From the NCBI GenBank assembly GCA_015492115.1, contig WGFS01000105.1:1-11422 (forward strand): a stretch of 11,422 nucleotides of DNA, given 5' to 3'. The position numbers and the translations under genes are program-made. The notes beneath the pieces are model-generated. The model saw nothing but the letters and a program-made list of their open reading frames with translations. It had not been told where the DNA came from and did no database searches. Below, one piece after another: positions 1 to 5,857 of the stretch; position 1 is the stretch's first letter, and each line of letters opens with the position of its first letter. Source of the DNA: Aquificaceae bacterium (GTDB lineage Bacteria > Aquificota > Aquificia > Aquificales > Aquificaceae).

Positions 1-534
1 CACAACCTCCTTGAAGAACTTCTCGCTCTGGGTTGTCTGGGATACGACACCAACCCTCTCGTGCTTGAAGACCTCCTTCAGGTCGTCCATGCTCTCAACA
101 ACGACCCCTTCACCCCTGCACTCCTCAAGGTATCCGAGGGTGCCTATTACCTCCGGGTGGTTCTTCTCCCCAACTATGACTACGAAGTATCCCTCCTTTA
201 CGAGACTGCACACCGCGTCGTGAACAGCCTTCACATAAGGGCAGGTGGCGTCTATGACCTTCAGCCCCCTGTTCCTCAGCTCCCTCTCCCTGTCTGGGGG
301 TATTCCGTGGGAGCGTATTATTATCGCATCACCCTCTTCGGGTATCTCCTCCTCAAGGGGTTTCACACCTATCCTCTGAAGCCTCCCTACCTCCTGAGGA
401 TTGTGGATTATGGGTCCAAGTGTGAAGACCCTTCTGCCCTCCTTGGTTAGATCGGAACTCTCCTCGGCGAGCTTTACCGCCCTCTTCACGCCGAAGCAGA
501 AGCCTGCGTTGGGTGCAACTATTATCTCAACCAT
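1..534 (-). CDS. ispH: 4-hydroxy-3-methylbut-2-enyl diphosphate reductase IspH (C-terminal part outside window)
   Basis: Last enzyme of the MEP isoprenoid pathway. It reduces HMBPP to IPP and DMAPP using a [4Fe-4S] cluster in the cytosol. I translated it by hand: it begins MVEIIVAPNAGFCFGVKRAV and stays open for 178 codons to the window edge, so the C-terminal third, including the third cluster cysteine, is missing. Visible family residues are cluster ligands Cys13 (GFCFGV) and Cys98 (DATCPYVKAVH), substrate-pocket His44 (PIIHNPQEV), His76 (RSHGIP), His126 and Glu128 (KNHPEVIGTLGY), and the QTT motif at 166-168. It is third in a minus-strand run behind hyuB and purN, 23 nt after the purN stop. 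There is no close Shine-Dalgarno (AAAGGA is about 20 nt away), but a TATAAT box lies 11 nt upstream. Identity is very secure from the motifs; resemblance to the Aquifex enzyme is from memory. Confidence 0.96.
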   Translation of the reverse strand, partial: MVEIIVAPNAGFCFGVKRAVKLAEESSDLTKEGRRVFTLGPIIHNPQEVGRLQRIGVKPLEEEIPEEGDAIIIRSHGIPPDRERELRNRGLKVIDATCPYVKAVHDAVCSLVKEGYFVVIVGEKNHPEVIGTLGYLEECRGEGVVVESMDDLKEVFKHERVGVVSQTTQSEKFFKEVV

Positions 535-545
535 GACAGATAAAA

Positions 546-551
546 ATTATA
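546..551 (-). promoter_or_regulatory. Candidate -10 box before ispH
   Basis: TATAAT on the minus strand, within TATAATTTTTAT, ends 11 nt before the ispH ATG and lies in the 23-nt gap after purN. A start about 7 nt downstream would leave a leader of only a few bases. No good -35 is seen at 16-18 bp; TTGAGA is present at only 14 bp. It could be an internal operon promoter or simply AT-rich spacer. Confidence 0.35.
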
Positions 552-557
552 TTCCTT

Positions 558-1208
558 TCAGAATTTCTCAAGTTCGGGGTTTACCGGAAGCGACCCGTAC
601 TTGGCTCCCTCAACCACGACAAGCCTGCCGTTCACTCTGACCCTGCCTTCAGCGAACCACTGGACGGTCTGAGGGAGAACCCTGTGCTCGTATCTCAGTA
701 TCCTCTCGGAGAGGCTATCCTCGGTATCCTCCGGCAGAAGGGGAACCACCGCCTGGACTATCACCGGTCCAGCGTCAACGCTCTCATCAACGAGGTGCAC
801 CGTGCAACCCGAGAACTTGGCTCCGAACTCAACAGCCTGCCTCTGAGCGTGAAGCCCCTGGAAGGCTGGTATGAGGGATGGGTGTATGTTTATAACCCTG
901 CTGGGAAAGTGTTTTAAGAAGTTCCCAGAAAGTATCCTCATGAAGCCCGCAAGAACCACGAGCTCCACATCCTTCTCCTTGAGCTTCTCTGCGATAGCCC
1001 CTTCAAACTCCTCTTTAGATCTGTAGTCTTTCCTCCTGACGATCACGCTCTCTATCCCGTGCCTCCTGCATCTCTCTAAAGCGTAGGCTTCCGGGTTGTC
1101 CGAAACTACGAGCTCTATGCTCGCCTCAAGCCTGCCGTCCTCTATACCGTCTATGAGAGCCTGGAGGTTTGACCCCCTCCCAGATACAAGAACCCCTATC
1201 CTAAGCAT
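558..1208 (-). CDS. purN: Phosphoribosylglycinamide formyltransferase (GAR transformylase)
   Basis: Third step of de novo purine synthesis: transfers formyl from 10-formyl-tetrahydrofolate to GAR in the cytosol. The 216-residue protein has the usual family length. The phosphate-binding loop GRGSNLQALI is at residues 10-19. The catalytic triad is Asn107 and His109 (VINIHPSLIP) and Asp145 in DESVDAGPVI, matching Asn106, His108 and Asp144 of the E. coli enzyme. The folate-pocket stretch FMRILSGNFL (89-98) is also present. The ATG overlaps the 3' end of hyuB by 8 nt (TATGCTTAG carries both start and stop), which points to translational coupling. The C-terminus (after about residue 190) carries a VRVNGRLVVVEGAKYG tail seen in many bacterial PurN proteins. 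Nothing looks damaged. Confidence 0.97.
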   Translation of the reverse strand: MLRIGVLVSGRGSNLQALIDGIEDGRLEASIELVVSDNPEAYALERCRRHGIESVIVRRKDYRSKEEFEGAIAEKLKEKDVELVVLAGFMRILSGNFLKHFPSRVINIHPSLIPAFQGLHAQRQAVEFGAKFSGCTVHLVDESVDAGPVIVQAVVPLLPEDTEDSLSERILRYEHRVLPQTVQWFAEGRVRVNGRLVVVEGAKYGSLPVNPELEKF

Positions 1209-2745
1209 ACCCTCCTCCTCCCGGGGTCTCTACCCTGAGCCTGTCTCCCTTTTTCAATCTGACGCTGAACTTACCTGGCATCAGCTCCTCCCTGCCTCCT
1301 CTTACAACTACGTTCCTTCCCACCTCTCCGGGCTGTCCGCCGAAGAGCCCGTAAGGGGGTATCCTCCTCCTCTCTGAGAGGAGCGTGACCTCAACATCCG
1401 TCAGAAACTCTATCTCCCTTACCATACCGTCTCCTCCCCGTCTGAACCCTCCTCCACCCGAACCTCTCCTCACGGAGTACTCCCTGACGAGGAAGGGGTA
1501 AGAGTGCTCTATGGCTTCCACCGGTGTGTTCATCGTGTTCGTCATGTGGGAGTGAACCGCACTCTCCCCATCGCCCTCAGCCCAGGCTCCCATACCACCT
1601 CCGAGCGTCTCGTAGTAGGTGAACCTCCTGCCCGTTTTCGGGTCTTTCCCACCTACGGTTATGTTGTTCATAGTTCCCTGGCTTGCGGAGGGTATGTAGT
1701 CGGGAAGGAGCTTTGAGAGGGCACCGAGCAGGACGTCAACTACCCTCTGGGACGTCTCAACGTTACCTCCCGCAACCGCAGAGGGGAACTCCGCATCAAG
1801 GATAGTTCCCTTTCTGGTCACCACCTCTACAGGTCTGAAACAGCCCTCGTTGGTCGGGGCATCTTCGGGAAGCAAACATCTGAAGACGTAGTAGGTCGCA
1901 GAGAGGGTTATAGCCCTGACCGCGTTCATGGGACCCTCCGTCTGGGGGTCGCTCTCTGAGAAGTCAACCCTGACCCTATCTCCTTCAATCTCAACATTGA
2001 CCCTTATGGCTATGTCCTTCCTACCGTAGCCGTCGTCCTCTATGAAGTCCTCAAAATCAGTCCTCCCGTCGGGTAACTTTGCGAGCACTCTTCTCATAAG
2101 CAGTTCTGAGTAGGATAGAAGCTCCTCGCAGAGGGCATCCGTCCTGTCACCGTACTGTTCTATCAGCTCCACCATCCTCTTTATCCCCACCCTGTTTGCC
2201 ATGACCTGGGCGTTCAGGTCTCCTCTCCTCTCCTCAGGAGTCCTCACGTTGGACAGGATGAGGGAGAGTATGTCCTCCCTTACGCTACCCTTCTCAACCA
2301 GCTTGACCGGAGGTATTACGAGACCTTCCTGAAAGAGGGAGTCTGAAAGGGGCATTGAGCCAGAAGACATACCGCCTATGTCGGCGTGGTGTGCCCTGTT
2401 TGCGACGTAAAACCTCAGCTCTCCCCTGTAAAATACCGGGGCGACGAGTGTCAGGTCGGGCAGGTGTGTCCCACCCCGGTAGGGGTCGTTCAGAAGAACC
2501 ATGTCTCCCTCTTCCATCCGCACCGAGCTTATAGCTTCCCTCACAGCCATCGCCATGGAGCCAAGGTGAACCGGAATGTGCTCAGCCTGTGCTACCAGCC
2601 TCCCTTCCCTGTCAAACACCGCGCAGGAGAGATCCTTTCTCTCCTTTATGTTGGGTGAGAAGGATGTCCTCTGGAGGGCAATGCCCATCTCCTCGGCTAT
2701 TGAGGAGAGCCTGTTCTTGAAAACTTCAAGGAGTAAGGAGGGCAT
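1201..2745 (-). CDS. hyuB: Hydantoinase B/oxoprolinase-family subunit (HyuB-like)
   Basis: Member of the hydantoinase B family, the partner subunit of HyuA in ATP-dependent N-methylhydantoin, 5-oxoproline, acetone and acetophenone-type enzymes. The exact substrate cannot be read from sequence. The 514 residues cover the whole domain. Family hallmarks are ERKDLSCAVFD (35-45), AEHIPVHLGSM (54-64), LNDPYRGGTHLPDL (85-98), ANRAHHADIGGMSSGSMP (115-132), a Gly-rich GSGGGGFRRGGDG stretch, and the closing TPGGGGYA that typically ends these proteins. His119, His120 and Asp122 are the most conserved polar cluster and may bind metal (inference from conservation). No hyuA lies next to it: the gene upstream is a divergent signalling gene and purN follows, so the partner must be elsewhere. 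No Shine-Dalgarno precedes the ATG; a TATAAT box ends 7 nt before it, hinting at a leaderless message. Confidence 0.92.
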   Translation of the reverse strand: MPSLLLEVFKNRLSSIAEEMGIALQRTSFSPNIKERKDLSCAVFDREGRLVAQAEHIPVHLGSMAMAVREAISSVRMEEGDMVLLNDPYRGGTHLPDLTLVAPVFYRGELRFYVANRAHHADIGGMSSGSMPLSDSLFQEGLVIPPVKLVEKGSVREDILSLILSNVRTPEERRGDLNAQVMANRVGIKRMVELIEQYGDRTDALCEELLSYSELLMRRVLAKLPDGRTDFEDFIEDDGYGRKDIAIRVNVEIEGDRVRVDFSESDPQTEGPMNAVRAITLSATYYVFRCLLPEDAPTNEGCFRPVEVVTRKGTILDAEFPSAVAGGNVETSQRVVDVLLGALSKLLPDYIPSASQGTMNNITVGGKDPKTGRRFTYYETLGGGMGAWAEGDGESAVHSHMTNTMNTPVEAIEHSYPFLVREYSVRRGSGGGGFRRGGDGMVREIEFLTDVEVTLLSERRRIPPYGLFGGQPGEVGRNVVVRGGREELMPGKFSVRLKKGDRLRVETPGGGGYA

Positions 2746-2752
2746 CGCAAAA

Positions 2753-2758
2753 ATTATA
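2753..2758 (-). promoter_or_regulatory. Candidate -10 box before hyuB
   Basis: A perfect minus-strand TATAAT (context ACTTATAATTTTTGCG) lies 7 nt before the hyuB ATG. A normal -10 to +1 distance would place transcription start at or next to the start codon. No convincing -35 is seen (TAGTTG at 16 bp is poor). It sits in the 57-bp divergent gap with the GGDEF-EAL gene. Confidence 0.45.
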
Positions 2759-2760
2759 AG

Positions 2761-2788
2761 TTAAAGCCCCAAGCCAACTACCGATAAT
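2761..2788 (+). promoter_or_regulatory. Candidate promoter of the GGDEF-EAL gene
   Basis: TTAAAG (2761-2766), a 16-bp spacer, then GATAAT (2783-2788), ending 14 nt before the ATG at 2803. The -10 matches 5 of 6 consensus bases but the -35 only partly matches. It occupies the same short divergent gap as the hyuB promoter box, so the two may interfere with each other. Confidence 0.35.
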
Positions 2789-2802
2789 CTAAACTTGTAG
2801 AG

Positions 2803-4515
2803 ATGAACCGGGACGAGGAGCTAAAGAGAAAGATAAAAAAACTGCAGGACAAGCTTTCTTTAATGTCAAAGGTTCTCAAATATATGAGCGAAGGGATCCT
2901 AATAATTGACCGTGAAGGCAGGGTTAGGAGCGCCAACGATGCCTTCTTTAGCATAACAGGGTTAAGGCAGGAGAACGTTTATGGGAAGAAGCTCTCAGAC
3001 CTCGGCTTCAAGTGGGAGGGATACCCCTCCTTCAGGGAAGTTATGGAGATCCTTCTCTCAGAGGGTGTGTGGAAGGGAGAGGTGTGGGGTGTGCACAGGG
3101 GCGGGAGTCCCTTTACGAGTGAGACAACGCTGGTTAAGGCTGATGAGGAAACTTACATAGCCATATTTCTGGACAGCACGGACAAGAGGAGTCTTGAGGC
3201 GAGCCTCCGTTCCCTCGCTTACTACGACAGCCTAACCGGTCTTCCCAACAGGGCACTTCTCTATGATCACCTCTCACAGCTCCTCTTTCAGGCTAAGGAG
3301 GACAGCAGGAAGCTCGCGGTCATATTCTTTGACATAGACAGCTTCAAGCTCATAAACGACACCCTCGGACACGAGGTCGGGGACAGTCTGCTGAAAGCCT
3401 TTGCTCACCGGCTCACGTCCCACTTTCCCCAGAACACTATGGTCGCTCGGTTTGGGAGTGACGAGTTCGTTGTGGTTCTTGACTCCGTGTCGGGCATAGA
3501 TGATGTTGAGGAACTGGTTTCGGGTTTCCTGAAGAGTGTGACCACCCCCTTCTTTCTGGAGGGGCAGAAGATATACATCACGGTTACAGCGGGGATAAGC
3601 ATATATCCCATAGACGGTGGCGATCCCCAGACCCTGCTCAGGAATGCGGACATAGCCATGCACCACGCAAAGGAGCTCGGCAAGAGCTCTTACAAGTTCT
3701 TTACCAATGAACTGAACTTAAAGGTAAGTGAAAGGTTCACCCTCCAGGCTGAGCTGAGGGATGCCCTGGAGAGGGAGGAGTTCGTACTCTACTACCAGCC
3801 CCAGTTTGAGCTTCAGACAAACAGCATGGTTGGTGTGGAAGCCCTCATACGCTGGCATCATCCGGACAGGGGCGTGATACTTCCGGGGCGTTTTATGCAC
3901 GTCGCTGAAGATACGGATATCATAGTTCCTCTGGGATACTGGATCCTGAAGAGAGCCTGTGAGGACGGGAAGAAGCTTCTGGATAAGGGTTTCCCCCTGA
4001 AAGTAGCGGTTAACATATCCACCAAGCAGATCGCCGAGAGCGATTTTGTTCGGAAACTCAAGGATATATTGAACGAGACCGGCTTTGACCCGAACTTTCT
4101 TGAGATTGAGATAACTGAGAGCGTCCTTATGAAGAACAAACAGCAGTCCGCAGATGTACTGAGAGAGCTGAAGAAGATGGGCATATCCATAGCCATAGAT
4201 GACTTTGGCACCAGCTACTCCTCCCTTAACTACCTCAAGTACTTTCCCGTGGACAAGCTCAAGATAGACAAATCCTTTATAGGGGACGTTGTCTCTGACC
4301 CGAACGATGTTGCGATAGCGACCACAATAATAGCGATAGCTCATAACCTCGGGCTTAAGGCTACCGCGGAGGGTGTTGAGACAGAGGAACAGCTCATATT
4401 TCTGAAGCTCTGGCAGTGCGATGAAGCTCAGGGTTTTTACTTCTCACCACCGGTTACGCTGGACAGCCTCATGGACATGTTATCTAACGAGAACTTCAAG
4501 ATCAGAGGTGTATGA
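2803..4515 (+). CDS. PAS-GGDEF-EAL cyclic-di-GMP signalling protein with variant GSDEF site
   Basis: Cytosolic c-di-GMP enzyme of 570 residues with no membrane segment. Order: charged probable coiled coil (about 4-28), PAS sensor domain (about 24-127; GILIIDREGRVRSANDAF), GGDEF domain (about 137-298), EAL domain (about 312-562). The GGDEF signature is GSDEF (218-222), with Ser replacing the second Gly, and the RxxD inhibitory site is absent, so cyclase activity is doubtful. The EAL phosphodiesterase residues all appear present: Glu346 (EALIRW), Asn404 (VNIS), Glu436 (EITES), Asp466-Asp467 (DDFGTSYSSL), Lys487 (KLKIDKSF), Glu523 (AEGVE), Gln543 (QGFYF). The likely net role is c-di-GMP breakdown tuned by PAS and perhaps by GTP in the degenerate domain (inference). 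Its 3' end overlaps the convergent HDOD gene by 14 bp. No clear Shine-Dalgarno; the chosen ATG keeps the coiled coil. Confidence 0.95.
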   Translation: MNRDEELKRKIKKLQDKLSLMSKVLKYMSEGILIIDREGRVRSANDAFFSITGLRQENVYGKKLSDLGFKWEGYPSFREVMEILLSEGVWKGEVWGVHRGGSPFTSETTLVKADEETYIAIFLDSTDKRSLEASLRSLAYYDSLTGLPNRALLYDHLSQLLFQAKEDSRKLAVIFFDIDSFKLINDTLGHEVGDSLLKAFAHRLTSHFPQNTMVARFGSDEFVVVLDSVSGIDDVEELVSGFLKSVTTPFFLEGQKIYITVTAGISIYPIDGGDPQTLLRNADIAMHHAKELGKSSYKFFTNELNLKVSERFTLQAELRDALEREEFVLYYQPQFELQTNSMVGVEALIRWHHPDRGVILPGRFMHVAEDTDIIVPLGYWILKRACEDGKKLLDKGFPLKVAVNISTKQIAESDFVRKLKDILNETGFDPNFLEIEITESVLMKNKQQSADVLRELKKMGISIAIDDFGTSYSSLNYLKYFPVDKLKIDKSFIGDVVSDPNDVAIATTIIAIAHNLGLKATAEGVETEEQLIFLKLWQCDEAQGFYFSPPVTLDSLMDMLSNENFKIRGV

Positions 4516-5740
4516 CCGTGTCCGCCATTACGTAGCTTCTTTTGGCTATATCCATAACCTCTTCCGGGCTCGTGTTCAGGCTCTTGGCTATGCTCTTCAG
4601 AATACCGACCTCGCTGGGGTTCTTAGCGTGTTTTATGGACCTCTCGTTCTCCTCTATTAAAACAGCCATGTTCAGTAATCTGGCGAGCCCACTCCTCTTA
4701 TCGGTGAATGCTGAAACTATCAGGTCGTCAACGTTCACCTCCATCAGGAAGTCGGGAATACTGACATCAAGGATCCTGTCTATCAGGGAGAACAGTCCTA
4801 CAAGGTAAGCCTCGCTGGTGTTTTCCGGCAGGACATGTTTTGCAAACTCCTCCATAACCTTTGCCCTTATAAGAGCCTTTCTCCAGAGGGTAGGGTTTTC
4901 AACGGAAGCGTAATCGTTTATAGCAAGCACGAGGATGAAGTTCTTTATGTTCTTTAACCCGAAGTAAACCGTCGCCTGCTCTATACTCCTGATCTTTTTT
5001 CTGAGTGCGAAGTAGGCAGAGTTTATGAACCTTAAAAGCTTCGCGCTCAAGCCAACGTCCGTCTCAATGACCTTGGCGAACTCGTTCGGGGTCTGGGCAG
5101 TGTTCATCAGTACCAGAAGTCTAAGGAGGGTGCTCTTCAGGAAGGGTGCGAGCTTTATCTGTTCCAGCTCCTCCGCTGGGCTGACGAAGTCCCCTTCAAT
5201 GTAGTCCGCGAGATCCACAAATCTGTCGTAGAGTTCCTTTGAATCAACACCACTCACGAGAACCTTCTTCCCTATGTTCTCAACCTGATTTACGTCTCTT
5301 GGGTCGGCCCTCACCGCGGTAAACTCAATAATGTCCGCGTACTGGATTATGTCAGGGTGCTGTCTGAGCAGGTCATGGTGCACCGATATTACAGCTTCTT
5401 CAAGGCGGAGCCTCCCTATGCTGTCCATGGCACGCGTGTATACGGTTTTCCCCACACCTACGACAGCTGGAAGCAATTTAAAACCTGTAAGCTTTGGGTT
5501 TAGAAGCTCATAAGCCTTGACTATGAGTGTATCTATCGGGAGGGATACGAAGACTCTTTTTCCCTCGCCCACCCTTTTGAGTCCGTACTCCGCCAGCGTC
5601 CTTATGGTTATAACCGCCATCTTGTTTTCAAGGATCTCCTTGGGTAGCTCGCTCGTGGAGAGTGGTTCCAGATAAAACTCATGGGCAAAGAGGTTTCCCG
5701 CAGTATCAAGGATTGCCCTTCTGTACACACCAAAGTCCAT
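4502..5740 (-). CDS. Degenerate EAL-HDOD signalling protein (YuxH type)
   Basis: A 412-residue protein with the two-part YuxH/CdgJ plan: an N-terminal EAL-like half (about 1-195) and a C-terminal HDOD domain (about 200-385). In the first half the EAL triplet is replaced (HEFYLEPL at 20-27) and the DDFG/AEGVE-type catalytic motifs are gone, so it should not hydrolyse c-di-GMP. The linker IEGDFVSPAEEL (181-192) resembles the QGYFFSKP end of EAL domains. The HDOD part shows DVGLSAKLLRFINSAYFAL (228-246) and QATVYFGLKNIKNFI (255-269), typical of the family, and lacks the His-Asp metal pair of true HD-GYP enzymes. Such proteins act as adaptors in motility, biofilm or stress signalling. Tail-to-tail with a GGDEF-EAL gene, it probably serves the same pathway (inference). 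AAGGGA lies 13 nt before the ATG, a loose ribosome site. Confidence 0.9.
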   Translation of the reverse strand: MDFGVYRRAILDTAGNLFAHEFYLEPLSTSELPKEILENKMAVITIRTLAEYGLKRVGEGKRVFVSLPIDTLIVKAYELLNPKLTGFKLLPAVVGVGKTVYTRAMDSIGRLRLEEAVISVHHDLLRQHPDIIQYADIIEFTAVRADPRDVNQVENIGKKVLVSGVDSKELYDRFVDLADYIEGDFVSPAEELEQIKLAPFLKSTLLRLLVLMNTAQTPNEFAKVIETDVGLSAKLLRFINSAYFALRKKIRSIEQATVYFGLKNIKNFILVLAINDYASVENPTLWRKALIRAKVMEEFAKHVLPENTSEAYLVGLFSLIDRILDVSIPDFLMEVNVDDLIVSAFTDKRSGLARLLNMAVLIEENERSIKHAKNPSEVGILKSIAKSLNTSPEEVMDIAKRSYVMADTVIHL

Positions 5741-5785
5741 GTCAGATAAATCGTCCCTTACAGGTTTAGTTTATACGAAAAATTT

Positions 5786-5811
5786 ACGGGCAGGTCTGAG
5801 CCTGAGCCCGT
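5786..5811. repeat. GC-rich stem-loop across the left IS junction
   Basis: ACGGGC (5786-5791) pairs with GCCCGT (5806-5811); inside it AGG pairs with CCT after a 2-nt bulge, leaving a TCTGAG loop. On the minus strand the stem is followed by AAATTTTT, so it could act as a weak terminator shielding the HDOD gene from transcription out of the IS. The 3' arm lies inside the left terminal repeat and the 5' arm lies outside it. Confidence 0.45.
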
Positions 5812-5821
5812 TTAAAAAATA
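5803..5821 (+). repeat. Left terminal inverted repeat
   Basis: TGAGCCCGTTTAAAAAATA. Matches the right repeat at 16 of 19 bases; mismatches fall at positions 7, 11 and 12. The purine-rich DNA just inside also loosely resembles the other end. Confidence 0.75.
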
Positions 5822-5857
5822 TAGACACAAAGGGGGAGAAAGAGTAAAAAAGGAAGA

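Noticed and set aside
61..450. 129-codon plus-strand frame at the left edge
   Set aside because: Antisense to ispH, which is certain from its cluster and active-site motifs.
3718..4344. 208-codon open frame on the minus strand
   Set aside because: Antisense to the EAL domain of the GGDEF-EAL gene, whose motifs are intact. No recognisable protein features.
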